Source: Rhodosorus marinus
Taxonomy: Eukaryota; Rhodophyta; Stylonematophyceae; Stylonematales; Stylonemataceae
Length of the DNA stretch: 64,000 nt
Assembly: GCA_029953675.1 (NCBI GenBank)
Contig: JAMWBK010000002.1
Span: 1,798,001 to 1,862,000, forward strand
Direction of reading: 5' to 3'
Position numbers and translations under genes: made by a program. This document shows positions 35,052-46,644 of the stretch, piece after piece (position 1 is the stretch's first letter; every line of letters starts with the position of its first letter). The notes below the pieces were generated by a model. That model searched no databases. It was not told the origin of the DNA and saw only the letters and a program-made list of their open reading frames with translations.

Positions 35052-37108
35052 ATGGGGAAACTCTTAAGAGGTCGGTGTAGACGGACGATTCTGAACTAGA
35101 CTAGTTTAACGGATCCGCTCCGAACCTTTAAAAATCTTCGTTCTGACGCTTTCCTTCAACCCGCTCGCGTTTCAAGTTGGAAGAATCGGTCTCACCGGAG
35201 GTGCTCTGCTTGCTGCCGGGTCGATTGGGTATTTCATCGGAGTTGAGTCGACGAACCGGGAGAAAAGGGAACCCTTCTTTCGGAGGTACAGCATTCAGCG
35301 CTTCAGGAAGTGTAGAAAAAGCCCGTTCGAGAACTTTTTATTAACCAATTTATTGACATCCTTTTCCTAGCTTGAGACCGTGGTCACCATCTGATCCGTT
35401 GCGCCTCCAGCTGACCTGGGAGCTTCATTCCGAAAGGTACCCTCCTGCGGAGGAGCCCTCGCCCTTGCTGGACAATGGTAGTTTACCGATTCCGAAAGAA
35501 GACAAGCCAATCTCACGATACACACTCGCGGATGCTGCAGGGAAGGTGCGTGCAGCCGGGCGGTTTTCTTCTGCTTTCTGTCACACTAAATATGTTATCA
35601 GATCTGTGCTGAACGACTTGTCTGTTCGTTCTGGGATAGGTATCGCCAGCAGTAGTGAACATCACTGTGGTTACCGAGGAGCCGCGGCTCTGGGGAAGTG
35701 GATTCTTATCGCAATCATCTGGGACTGGCTTTATCATCGATGAGCAAGGATATCTCCTCACGAATGCTCACGTTGTACAAAACGCACGTTCCGGTCAGAA
35801 TATACAGATTACTCTACAGGACGGTCGAAACTTTACGGGCAGTGTAACAAACTTTGACTCACTGTCTGATCTCGCAGTAGTGAAGGTATCGCATCCATCT
35901 CTTTAGTGAGAGCTGCGAGTGTTCTTAGTGGGAAGTTGGGTTCCGGCTCAACGAAAAGCGTTCCTCTTTCGTTTTCCGATTCATAGGTAGATGCTAATGA
36001 ACCTCTCCCTGTAGCCAAGCTGGGTACATCGACGGACCTTAGGGCTGGTGAGTTTGTCGCAGCCGTGGGAAGTCCGCTGACTCTGAGGAATTCGGTTACT
36101 GCTGGTATTATCAGTAATTCTGGCGTAGGTTCTCTCAGAAGTCACGCTCCTAGATCTCAAACCTTGCCAGAAAATGGTGCGATGAACTATTGCTGACATA
36201 GTTCGTATTGACCTTTGGTGCTTCCAGCGCGAGTCGTACGAGATTGGGATGGGAGGATTCAGTGCCACTCCGGCATTCATTCAGACTGACGCGGCGATCA
36301 ATATTGGCAACTCTGGTGGACCTCTTGTAAACCTTGACGGAGAGGTTATTGGCATAAACACCATGAAAGTGGAATCTGTCGATGGAATAAGCTTTGCGAT
36401 CCCAATCGACTATGCTAAGGATATCCTGACCCAGCTCACTTCTCATGGTGAAGTTAGACGACCGTACCTGGGCGTTAAGCTGCTAACGGTCACCCCGACG
36501 CTGATGAAAATGCTGAAACGCAGAGGCAGAAAATTCCCCTCCAGTTTTGAATCTATGCAGGGCGGGTCAGGTAGGCTTACCAAGCATCACATTCCTGGGC
36601 TCACGGCATGCTGTGGCGTTGAGCACTGTGCTCCAGTGCTCCCATGGCTTGAAACCTCCAGCAGAGCTCAAGGCATTTCTACAAGGCCCTCCTTTCTTCC
36701 CTAAGCGATTCAGCCTCTGATTGATGAGCTCCTTCCGTTTTGCAGAGGGTGGCATTGGCGTGATGGTGCATGAAGTGCTGCCGCAGTCCCCTGCCGACAA
36801 AGGTGGACTGCGACCAGGAGATATTATCGTCGAAATTAACAACGAAAAAGTACAATCGACACGACAACTCATTGTAAGCTTCACTTTTTAAGAGAGTTCT
36901 CTCCCTTCTGGCTTTATGTTCATCACAACATTCACCTAGCGCATGATCTTGCTGATACCCATCCGATTGTTCGCGATCTTGACACTGAATCTAGGATACG
37001 ATGACGGAAACAATCGGACAGTCAGTCTCAATGAAGGTTCTTCGTGGCAAAGATGGCGCGCCCGTTGTAGTGCAAGTAACTCCGACCACCTTGAAGGGTA
37101 GACATTAA
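35052..37108 (+). CDS. HtrA/DEG serine protease with N-terminal TM and PDZ domain
   Basis: Eight exons (35052-35070, 35177-35285, 35371-35545, 35640-35885, 35987-36124, 36228-36570, 36746-36873, 36995-37108) total 1272 nt (423 residues). The catalytic triad is clear: His in TNAHVV, Asp in SDLAVV, Ser in [13 protein letters not shown] domain follows, with [17 protein letters not shown]. The N-terminus has a membrane segment ([18 protein letters not shown]), as in mitochondrial or membrane-bound HtrA such as HTRA2 and plant DEG14; [20 protein letters not shown] supports the DEG14-like subgroup. The protein would degrade misfolded proteins facing an organelle compartment. The first coding exon is only 19 nt and rests on a good donor (GTCGGT) and frame. 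Confidence 0.92.
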
Positions 37109-37279
37109 GCTGGCTTCACGCTTGGAGACATCCACTGCTAAGCATAATCTTACCTTGATTGCGCCCATAACATGCTATGCACAGTTTCTGTTTCGGGATA
37201 AATTCCGTTTTGCACTCGAGATACAACCCTAAAACTGTGCTATTGAATCCCATTCGTAAGTAGAATCGATGGCCGATCC
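37109..37279. other. Convergent 3' region
   Basis: About 170 bp between the convergent DEG protease and the zinc-finger gene. No terminator-like structure was seen. Confidence 0.4.
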
Positions 37280-37700
37280 TCACTTTCCTGTTCCCCCGCA
37301 AACCCCACAAGGAAGGTTTCCAAGTCCTTCGCAGCGTTCACAACGTCGCGCATACTTTTGAGTTTTCACAACGGCTGCTCCATTGCAAACTGGACACTTG
37401 ACCTCGCCCTTCCCCTTGCAGGACAAGCATGTCCTCAGTTTCTAAGGACACCAAGAAAAAAGGAGCAAAGCCAACGCCAACTGGTTAGCCCCAGCCCAAC
37501 GACGAAGAAAACTGACGTTAACCTCCTACCGTAGCCCCTATGAAAGCTCCATTCTGCGCCAGAGCAGTTCCCAATGCAATCGACGTAGCAATGAACGCTA
37601 ACCCCGCCAGCTTCTCTGCCACAGTACAAACAGAAACATCACGCTTCTGCGCTGATCTAAAACCACCACTGGGTCCGACAACAAATCCAGATCGATCCAT
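37280..37700 (-). CDS. BSD2-like DnaJ-type zinc-finger protein, plastid-type
   Basis: Two exons (37700-37530 and 37441-37280) give 110 residues. The N-terminal 25 residues are basic and Ser/Gly-rich (MDRSGFVVGPSGGFRSAQK), resembling a plastid transit peptide. A hydrophobic stretch (LAGLAFIATSIALGTALAQ) follows. The C-terminal half is a DnaJ-type cysteine-rich domain with paired motifs CLSCKGKGEVKCPVC and CERCEGLGNLPCGVC, giving four CxxC pairs for two zinc ions. Plants and algae have several small proteins like this in plastids (BSD2, PSA2-type), which help assemble Rubisco or photosystems. Which one this is cannot be told. The start at 37700 is used because the upstream frame begins at TTG. 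Confidence 0.86.
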
Positions 37701-40700
37701 TCTTACAGGAAAAAGACACACAAGCAAACTACTTCAACATCAAACCAAGAACATCCACAAAACCACTCCAACTGCTTCACCGAAGCGACTATTTCGTTCC
37801 GCACAAACCGAATGACTACCAATGCCCTTGGCTTAGTGACCATCTCCACCACAATCTACGAGGCTTATTGACCTCTTCTTACCGAAATGTGTTGAAGAGT
37901 AGGGTTGTCATGTTCGTCCGATAATACCCTTTAGTATATCTGTTAGTACAGTAGATATTGAATAATAGAATATAATAGGGTGCATTTGAGCACAATTCTT
38001 TTACGAAATATGTCATATAATATGACAGGTTTTTTGAAAGAAACGGAAAGATTCTCTTCGTTTATTCAACATGATATGATGTTCCGGTTTTATCGGACAT
38101 TTTATGACAACCCCACTTGGAGAGAAAAGTACCAGTTTCTAAATACCCCCCCCAAAGAGGTGGTGTTTCGTTGTAGCGGTGGAAGGAGCAGATGATGATC
38201 AGCCACCCAGATAGAGTCTGAAGCATGTCAAAGCAGTGTGGCGCCTGTTCAAAAACCAGAAGAGAAGCTACCCGACTTGTTGTATGTCCAGTTAGTTGTT
38301 GCCAAGACAAGGTTTTCAGAATGTGAACAATCCACAGAGCTAGTCTTGCCCGCTCAATGCCAAGATTTGCTGAGGAAATACTGCTCCAGCTGCAGGCGGT
38401 CGGGGAGCTGATGCTCTAAAACTGCATTTACTCTAGTGTTCATGGAGTTTTTCACCAACATCTTTAAAAGTTGATGAGAGTGACGGAACTTGCGTCCGAA
38501 GGCCTGACAACCACTAATGTTTTCGGGGAATATCTATGATTGTGCGCGCATCCTCATGGGCGATCAATGAGCCTGAAGCCCAGCCCTATTGTATTAGGTG
38601 TGGGCTAGAGGTGATTCAGACTTTCTTCCAGTTCTTTACCAGCACAAGTAGCTCATGACAACGGAGTATCGTTCGAGGCAAGCCGAGCGCAGTGTTTTTT
38701 TACGCCACGCCAGAGCTCACTGGGGCGATTCATTCGGAACGAGTTCTCGAGAGCAAATCACAGCTGAAGTACAATCGTAGACATTTGGCACCAGCAGGTG
38801 CGGTAACCGTGCAAAAGTATCACTTGCAGGACCCTGCTGAGATCGGAACGCGACTTACTGTTGTATTTTAGGATTTGTCGTGATAGGATGCGCCAGGTCT
38901 TAGCTCAGCACTCTCCCCTGTACAAGCCTCACTGTAGTCCTACCTGCCGTGTTGTTTCTCCGCGGTCTTTGATGTTCCCGTGGCTTGCTGCCTGAGGACT
39001 GCCCATGGCCTGAGTAGTAGATCTAATCCTGCTCCATTTGTTTCCTGAGGATTACCATCGACTGGAGGTGCTCCACAGAGAACTATCACTTCATACTTAT
39101 CACTTCCGCATATGTTCCAGCCTCTTCCCTCGGGATCGATCCGAGCAATCTCAACTTTGGTCAGCGTCTCTCATTCGACGGCCACCACAAGAGCGAGGAA
39201 CGTGCTCCGCCGTTCCGAGAAACTCCTAGTAGCCCTGGTGATAGAACCTTCCTGAGACTCCTCACGGGCAAAAACGGACAAGAACAGAAAGTAGGCGACT
39301 ACAGCCGCTTCTCCAGTCGCCGTGCAAGCTTCTATGACGCTGATGTGCAATTTGTGCCACCGCGTTTCCGGTCAGTCTTCAGTAGGAGGCTAGTGCCAAG
39401 ATATGAAAGGGTGTCTGAAACACTGTTCCGGCGGTCTAGCAGGCACTCACGCAATCACAGAAACCAGAATACACAACTGTGATAGGAGACCTTCATCCAA
39501 GGCGGACTGGAAAACCTCAGCATGGGTGAGTGCCTCCGCCTTGGGCTTCCGTATGCAGTCTTCGCGGAAGCTCCCGACCATGTGACGATGCGGACGAGCA
39601 GTGTCTCTAGCGATAAGAACATACGGATGGGTCAACTCAATACAGGTGTTCCGTATGGCCAGTCGCTTCCTCAGCCACCAAACCAGTCAACATTGGCGTC
39701 GTTCGCCAGCGCTTCCAATAAATCCGGATTTCAGGAACAGATGTCAGTGCGAACAAGGTTTTGGGTGGACATGGTTCGGTCTGATCGCTTTGGTGAACAA
39801 ACTACACAAGGAAGAGGCACTAATGTCGCTCCTTCGTTATCCACTATATATTGCTCTAGTCGTAACCCCTAGTATCCAGTTCGCGATGCGGAAATCAAAG
39901 AGGAAACGCTTTGCCGGGAGGAGGGTCCTAGCTGTCTTCTCGTCGGGACTCTAAGAGGTTCGGGTTGTTCAGACCTACTCCGAACTAACAAGCCGGGTGA
40001 TTCTGGGATGGATAAACATCTCATGCGCGGGTTTCGCCTTCAGGTCACTGCAGAAGGGTAAGTAGACGATGAGGGACACCTGCAATGTACGGGTTACCTG
40101 GGGTTCGTAGGAGTATGAATAGCCAAAAAAGATTCAAATTTCTGAAAGCCCCAGCGAGCCCTCAGAAATTTAAAATGCATTTTGTAGATCGTCCGACACC
40201 CGCGATCGCAACTTTATGCAAATTCAGCAATCAGGCGTTATCTGCACATGCCAAATGCAATTAATGGCGAGTCCTCCAAGGGACCGAGATTTTTGGAGGG
40301 AAAACCTAAAGCCTCCTGCTGCACCGCTGGGAACATAATGCGCGACTCGTTCAGGTCACCGCGCACTGGTGCGGTGAGCAGCTCGATCAAAACCGCCTCC
40401 CCCGATCTCGAAAGATGAAACGTTCAAGACGTTTCACAACAATATGTCAAGTTCGAGTCCACTATTCTCCAATGAAAAACTCATAACTGTATATATCTCC
40501 CGGACAGCAAGTAAACATTGCAATTCCTCAGCCGAGGTTACAAGAAAGAGATCGGAACAAAGCCGATGTGCATTCCGAGCTATCTCCGAATTGCAAAAAA
40601 AAGGGGGACCGACGCAACACCCAAGCGGCAGTGCCACTGTCACTCGAGATTTTCATTCCTGGCCTCGTGCTCGGACCACTTCCCTTCAAACACTTCCGGA

Positions 40701-41792
40701 AAATAATCAAATCAAAACATGCCCGGAGCCCTCGCCTTTGGCCTCAGTCGAAGCATTTCCAAAGAAACCCCCTCAAAATGAATAACTATAGAACAACATC
40801 CAATCGCACGACCTCAATAATGCGTAAGAAACCATATTCTAATTCATGCTCAATCTAAAAACTTACTAAATTCATACAGACGGCACTCAAATCAATTGCA
40901 AACACAATCCAGATTCTATTGTCGACCATCCCCCTGGTCGTCCCTTTGCTTTCGAAACCGGAACCTAATCAAATGCTAGCAAACGAGCGTTTTTCCGAAA
41001 TCGGCACAATCAGTTACCCCCTTCTCTAACTTCCGCAATTCACGAAATTTGCAAAAGTTTCCACAAAAATCGAACACCGCAAGATATCCCAAGACAACCA
41101 ATTAAATTCCATGACGCCTTTCAAATGATATTGAAAGGAAAACTTTTAGGAAGACAAATCTCAGTATCCAATTATAGTAGGGCTTCGCATCCCTTCGTGT
41201 GCAATTGATATCCAATCAATATAAGATTCCGTCTGTTGTCCGGAAACATTGGAATTCTTGACCTTTTGAAGAATGCCATTGGATAAATTGATAAATATCC
41301 AAACGACTAGGTATGCTTTGGATCCACAACAACAGTTGCAGCGTGCGACTATATCCAATTATTATTAAACAAGTAAAATGAAATTATGAAATAATCTCTT
41401 CATTTCACCCTCGAAACCTCGAAAACTTTCTACTTTTCTAATATCCGTTGGATCCGTCTAGGGCCATCCATTATAGTTTCAAGGGCTCCATTTCAACATC
41501 ATTTTAAGAAAAACACGTCCAGCATATTTTTTAAGAAAAAAGGGGATGATATTTCTTGGAAGCGTTATTTGTTTGCATGAATTTTTACCTTGCAACAAAT
41601 GGTATTTGTATTTTGGCAAAATTTTGATGGGTTGACAGGACGCAGGGTCGGGCTTCAAACATTGCCGCTTGGAAGTGCCTATATATTCCGCGGTCGGTTC
41701 GAGTCGGTTGGCGGGGGTTTCTTCAAGACGGACGTAGAGAGCTGAGCAGAAGGTAGAGGAGAGCAAGGGGAAGAGGGTGAAGAATTGGAAAT
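37701..41792. other. Gene-poor region, about 4.1 kb
   Basis: I can support no gene here. Several open frames exist (for example 39522-39872 and 39601-39954) but they are overlapping, lack family motifs and do not join well. The region 40700-41480 is AT-rich and A-rich. It may hold decayed mobile elements, but no terminal repeats were found. Confidence 0.4.
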
Positions 41793-42413
41793 ATGCAAGT
41801 GATGAGGACACCCGGAACGTTGGATTGGGGGATGCAGACCCCTCGTAGGTCGGATTCTCCGAGTCCGTGGCTTGGGGAGCGGAAGGGACAGGCTGACGAC
41901 CTGAAGAGCGAGTTTCAAAAGTTGTTTACGCCTAGTCTATTCGCGTCAATGCATGGTACGACGCCGTTGATTGGGGAAGACCCTTCGTTGCAGGAGGTGC
42001 CGTCATTCGGGATGCGGATGAACAGGATTGACTCGCAACCAAATCTACCGGAGCTCAGTGGGATTGTGCCGTTCCCAGCCCCGAACAAGAGTCAAACAGT
42101 GCCCAAAGTTGTAAAGAAGAGAGAGAAAAAGCCTGTGGAAGACCCGGTTCCAGTTGAGACCAAGCCAGTCGACCCAAGCAAGTTGGAGTACATGCGCCTG
42201 CACAAGAAGAAGTTGCGCGAAGCTGCGATTATTCGCTTCAAACAGAAGAGGGAAGAGCGAAAGCTCGGCGTGAAGAAAGTACGATACCAGTGCCGCAAGC
42301 AAATCGCTGACTCTCGCCCCAGAGTGAAGGGGCGCTTTGTCAGTAAGGAGAAACAAGCATCTCCTTCGTTGGCGGCGATTGACTACTTGGCCAAAGCAAC
42401 TTTTGAAGACTAA
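41793..42413 (+). CDS. CCT-domain protein
   Basis: A single-exon 206-residue protein. The C-terminal half carries a CCT motif: LREAAIIRFKQKREERKLGV then KVRYQCRKQIADSRPRVKGR. The basic, Arg/Lys-rich repeat pattern matches the CONSTANS/CO-like/TOC1 motif that binds NF-Y subunits or DNA in the nucleus. The N-terminus is disordered and rich in Pro and Ser. In plants such proteins control flowering or the circadian clock. In algae with single CCT proteins the role is open. No B-box is present. Confidence 0.88.
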   Translation: MQVMRTPGTLDWGMQTPRRSDSPSPWLGERKGQADDLKSEFQKLFTPSLFASMHGTTPLIGEDPSLQEVPSFGMRMNRIDSQPNLPELSGIVPFPAPNKSQTVPKVVKKREKKPVEDPVPVETKPVDPSKLEYMRLHKKKLREAAIIRFKQKREERKLGVKKVRYQCRKQIADSRPRVKGRFVSKEKQASPSLAAIDYLAKATFED

Positions 42414-42972
42414 GAAGTGTAAATTAGTGTTATATAGTGAAAAAACCCAATGTGAAACTTTAGAACCGATAGCCCACCTCTATTTTTGTTTGTTTTATAT
42501 TTTTAGGTATCAAGCACATAAAAACCCAAATTTCTGACTTTAATCACGATCGAGCCAAGTTTGCTCACAGCAAGCACTTCGTTAAAGCTCAAGCCAATGT
42601 TTCTGATATGGTCAATGGAACGTCATTAGGAAACAATCCTTTGTGGGAGCGTCTCCGATTTCCGATTAAGCAGGCTGGGGAGGAGCGTGCGCAGAATTGT
42701 TGTCGAAAGCCCCACTTTACCATCTGAAAGCTTGCTAGTCAATGCTATCCACAGTTGGTGAGCTCGAGGACGGCATATCCCTGTAAGATCCACAAACGGA
42801 GCGGGGAACGCTCTGGCTGTGCTTGAATTCAAAGTACTAGCGTCATTCACACTCCGACGGGAATCTCTGTGAGGGAGGCGTTGGCAACGATTCTTTACTA
42901 AGCACAGCGCCAGCATAATGCCACATGTTTACAGGTCGAATAAATCCACAACGTCAGGGCAGACGCGGATTA

Positions 42973-43151
42973 GAGAGATAATGAATCTGTTGCAGCGAAT
43001 CTAGGCTTCTCGTTAATAGCCATGGCGTCACTGGCAATCAACCAAATACGCACCCAATAGCCTAGCTGAAGTCGGATCTGAAAACCTTCACTTCGATAGA
43101 ATTGAAAATGATTCTGAAGATTGGATGTGGGCGAGGAATTCGATGATCTCA
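42973..43151. repeat. Diverged duplicate, copy 1
   Basis: Starting at AGAGAGATAATGAATC it resembles the stretch from about 43371. It then shares GCAATCAA and GTCGGATCTGAA with copy 2. The similarity is imperfect, with indels. Confidence 0.5.
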
Positions 43152-43370
43152 TGGAATATCAACAGCTGGTCCCATGGAGATGGTTGTCCATCGCAACGCG
43201 TCCAATCTTTTTGATAAGAGGCGATTCCCGATCCCGAACAACCACCAATGACGCCCCTGGTTGAAATCGACCTGGGGAAGGCTTTGACAATGCTGGATAA
43301 TGGTTCTACCGAAAACAGAGTAACAGCTCTTGATGATCTTAACGAATCTAGACGAGTAAACGCCCATCAG

Positions 43371-43560
43371 AGAGATAAAGAATCCGTCGCAGCGAGTCCA
43401 GTCTTCCGGAAAGTCTTGACTGATGTCCTGCAATCAATGACGATCGATAACGAATTGTCTCAAGATCGGATCTGAAGCGGGCTTTCAGAAGGATGGGGTA
43501 GGGGTAGATCTTCGAGCAAGAGGAGTGAGGGGTTGACGATCTTTTGCTCTGACTTTCCGA
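43371..43560. repeat. Diverged duplicate, copy 2
   Basis: Starting at AGAGAGATAAAGAATC, it aligns with copy 1 about 400 bp upstream and shares the GCAATCAA and TCGGATCTGAA blocks. It lies immediately upstream of the Ycf49-like gene, so it may include promoter sequence. Confidence 0.5.
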
Positions 43561-43609
43561 TGGTTTGAAAGGCCCGAGCTTTTTTTTGGAGGTTTTGAAA
43601 GTCGTTGGG

Positions 43610-44823
43610 ATGGGGAAGGAAGGGATGACGGCTCTGGGGTTTGTTCTTGGTGCTTCCGTGAGCACCCGACGGATAATGCGAGCTTCGGAAGGAGTGCGTG
43701 ACTCGATGATCAGGAGGCGAAATGGTCGCTGCAGTGTCGTTGTAAAGGTGTTCACGAATCCCTGGTCGGTATCCTCAGCAGAACTCGGTTCTCAACTGTT
43801 CGCCCTATCTCTGTTTCCGTACTTGGCCTTTCTGAGATCGATCGGAAACGAGGAGACAGACTGTCCACCTTTGGCCGTGCGCGGGTTTCAGTTTCTCCTG
43901 GTTTTCGTCGCAGCGACCATTCCCGCCGGGATCTATGCCAAGGTGGCTTATAACGATATCCTGGCAAACGTGGACTGGTTGCATGGGGGTGCAGAGTCGT
44001 TCCTCACTATTACCAACCTGATCATTCTGCTTGGATTCAAGAGCGACCTCGATGGCTCGAACAAGAAACAATCTAGAAACTTGTTAGCGAAGTCCGCACT
44101 TGGGGCGTCCATCGTGGCATGGATAGGCCTGGTGTTACTAGGCTCGCCGATCACCCCTTCTCACGCTCAGCCGGGAAATGCCCTGAGCGTCCTGACCTGG
44201 ATAATCCACGTCTCGTCCCTGATCGAGTGGTTGGTGGTTATGGACATCATCTGGGATCGAGCTCAACTTACTGGAAACGAAAAATGGAAGGTGAGCCTGT
44301 CTGTGACGGTTTAGCCGTATCGAACACTGTGAAGAATCTGAACCGCAGTGCAGATGCTAATGCAAGCCTCTCCTCCTTATACACCCAGGGGCTGACTTGG
44401 GGTATGATCCCGTTGCACACATCTGGGCTCTTGGCGTGTACCTTCCACCTCTTTTACAACGCTCCGGTATTGGATCCCCTCGTGACGATGCAGGCGGCAC
44501 TCACCTGCATTGGGAACACTACAATGTGGTATGCAGCACAGAGGATTTCTAAAGGTAGAACCAAAGAAGAGTCAAGCAAGGCAGTTTCCTCCAACAAAAA
44601 CGATAAGACTGGCGCGAAGACTATCAACGAAAGTGGATCTAATGCGGCTGAAGATCTGATCAAAGTGGGGGCATTATCTGTTGTAGCGTCACTGTTCCTT
44701 CACTACGGAACGCTCTTCTTCGACTTTCCATTCGAGCCCACGCTGCCATTAGCAATGGCCTTTGTCCTTCTCCCGACAGCAGCAAACGTGTCGAAATGGG
44801 TGCTTCGGAGCAGGAGTAGCTGA
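43610..44823 (+). CDS. DUF3593-DUF2499 (Ycf49-like) plastid membrane protein
   Basis: Two exons (43610-44290, 44389-44823; donor GTGAGC, acceptor CACCCAG) give 371 residues. The first about 60 residues look like a transit peptide. Next comes a DUF3593-type half (FTNPWSVSSAELGSQLFALS, several TM helices), then the DUF2499/Ycf49 motif VLTWIIHVSSLIEWLVVMDI and GLTWGMIPLHTSGLLAC, then more TM helices. Plants and algae carry both domains in one nuclear-encoded plastid protein; cyanobacteria have the two as separate proteins. Its function is unknown but it is a thylakoid or envelope membrane protein in the plastid. A Lys/Ser-rich hydrophilic loop (about residues 285-310) breaks the second half. Confidence 0.85.
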
Positions 44824-44969
44824 GAAGCATTCTTGCAGTCTAGTTTATGAGCATAGTAGATGATTAAGCCATTGAGACGCACATGAGCTTAGCGCTACGT
44901 GGAAGCTGCTTATTGTGCGGCTCTTCCCCTGCAATAAGTCTTTCTTCTTGACCAACGACAAATACCCTG

Positions 44970-45013
44970 TGTAGTTTCCGTGTAGTTTCTATGTAGTTTC
45001 CGTGAAGTTTCGG
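44970..45013. repeat. Tandem repeat, four units of 11 bp
   Basis: Four units of TGTAGTTTCCG with small changes, just downstream of the Ycf49-like gene. Confidence 0.75.
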
Positions 45014-45030
45014 GGGTTCTTTTCTTTCCT

Positions 45031-45246
45031 GGCACCCGTGAGCTTTTAAGGGCATCTGGAAAAGGCACCCATAGTTAAAATCTAAATAACCTGTCTATCG
45101 CCGTAAAGTCTCTTCGACAGAGACACGTGCACTGCTTTGGCACCCATGAGCTTTTACGGGCAGCAGGAAAGGGCGCCCATAGTTAAAATCTAAAAAAAAA
45201 GTCTATCACCGGAAAATATCTTCGACAGAGACACGTGCACTGTTTT
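45031..45246. repeat. Direct duplication of a 108-bp unit
   Basis: Copy 1 (45031-45138) and copy 2 (45139-45246) share GGCACCC..GAGCTTTTA..., CCCATAGTTAAAATCTAAA and CTTCGACAGAGACACGTGCACTG, with scattered substitutions. Each holds a short ACACGTGCACTG block with a CACGTG core. Confidence 0.85.
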
Positions 45247-45474
45247 ATTCCCGTTTTCAAACAGCTCGTACGTTCGAACCTCTGCCGAACTCCAATCGGT
45301 CGCTGTTCACCAAACCTTCCAGCACCGCCTCCATTATCCACTCGATGACGAAAGCCTTCTCTCGTGGAGTCAAAAATGAGCAGACGAGGGACCTTTTTAA
45401 CCAGCGTCAAGAGACTCCGCTAACCTTTTTGCATGTCTTCAAATGACGTGTTGGGAGGACTCGGGATTATGCCA

Positions 45475-46644
45475 TCACTGTGGATTGCGCGAGTATCCAC
45501 GAAACGTCTCCGCTTCAAGAGACTTAAGCCTCGACTCGCAGTCGTCCATTCTCGAAGCCAATCGACTCACAGTTTCCTGGAGCGCTTCCATTGTGGCAAT
45601 CTGGGCATCTCTCTGAGCGTCAACTGCTCTCCATAGTCTATTCGAGCGCGACAGAAAAAAGGGAAGATTTAGTTGGCGAAACCAAGAGTCCCAGGATCGG
45701 TCGGTTGCGATCGTTCCTGACAATTCAAACTCATTCACGGTAAGCTGCTCGCGACGGGAGATCTCTGCTAGTCGATTCGCGCTCGAACCCCAGCCCTGAT
45801 CAACGCTCTGACGTGCCCCCTTCGGAAAGTTCTCCACGGACGGCGTCTTCCCTGTGGACTTATTTTCTCTGCTCCCGACGGTTTTCTTAGAGTCCTCTCC
45901 GGATGGCAACTTTGAGGACTGCACCAGGCGGTCGGGAGAGTCGAACCTAGCATTGCTGCTGCTTCTTAGCGATCTCCTCTCCACGAGCTTCAAGCGATCA
46001 AAGTCGCCACGTCTGAAATCTGTGTGACCGAACTCCCACAAGTCCGGACGCAGCTTCTGAAAGCCGTATTGGTTGAGCTGCCTTATGAAGCTGGAAAAAT
46101 TATTGTGGCGAAAGTATCTTGGGATCACGTCCCTCGCAAAAGTATCTGGATTCCAGATTGTGAAACTCTTCCCATTGTCCGTCCACCTACAGTGCTGCTG
46201 ATTCTCCTCGGCCTGAAGAAGGGAGAAGAGCTTCTGTACAAACGGGGCGGGGGTTTTCAGAGTCGGCAACGATGCTGCAGTCGTTGCGGTCTCCTCTGTC
46301 GGCGCAGTTTTGCTGATATCCTCCTCCACAGGGTAGTACTCTTTCGCAGGCGACAATGGAAAGGGTACCGCGTTAGGCCGGAACTGGGGTGAGTATCCCA
46401 ATCTTAGGGCTGGTTCCTTACCTTCAGATTTGGATTCGCGATCCAGTAGTACCGTACTGATGAAGCTCCTTGCCTTATCTGTCCTCGGACGCTTTCGTGT
46501 GACCTCCTTCCCTTCTCGCGAAAATTGTCCTCCTCCCCGCGTAGTTTCATCCGCGGAGAATTCTGCCATTAGCGGTGGTCCGTAAGAAGAAAACCGTTCA
46601 GGTCCCTGACTTGAACCCGTCCGAGCACACACAAACGATATCAT
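45475..46644 (-). CDS. Heat shock transcription factor (HSF)
   Basis: A single-exon frame of 389 residues. The HSF DNA-binding domain is complete at about residues 133-230: FVQKLFSLLQAEE, CRWTDNGKSFTIW, RYFRHNNFSSFIRQLNQYGF and the KLRPDLWEFGHTDF wing end. A heptad region near residues 320-380 (DAQRDAQIATMEALQETVSR) could be the oligomerisation coiled coil, placed unusually far from the DNA-binding domain. The N-terminal extension of about 130 residues is disordered and longer than usual. The protein would bind nGAAn elements and respond to stress. Start may be 46644 or the second ATG at 46569, which gives 364 residues. Confidence 0.9.
   Translation of the reverse strand: MISFVCARTGSSQGPERFSSYGPPLMAEFSADETTRGGGQFSREGKEVTRKRPRTDKARSFISTVLLDRESKSEGKEPALRLGYSPQFRPNAVPFPLSPAKEYYPVEEDISKTAPTEETATTAASLPTLKTPAPFVQKLFSLLQAEENQQHCRWTDNGKSFTIWNPDTFARDVIPRYFRHNNFSSFIRQLNQYGFQKLRPDLWEFGHTDFRRGDFDRLKLVERRSLRSSSNARFDSPDRLVQSSKLPSGEDSKKTVGSRENKSTGKTPSVENFPKGARQSVDQGWGSSANRLAEISRREQLTVNEFELSGTIATDRSWDSWFRQLNLPFFLSRSNRLWRAVDAQRDAQIATMEALQETVSRLASRMDDCESRLKSLEAETFRGYSRNPQ

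Larger units (their letters stand above)
42414..43609. other. Intergenic region with a diverged duplication
   Basis: No gene seen. It holds two diverged copies of the same segment, listed separately. Confidence 0.4.

Noticed and set aside
39522-39954. Overlapping plus-strand ORFs
   Set aside because: No motif, no consistent frame and no splice signals that extend them.
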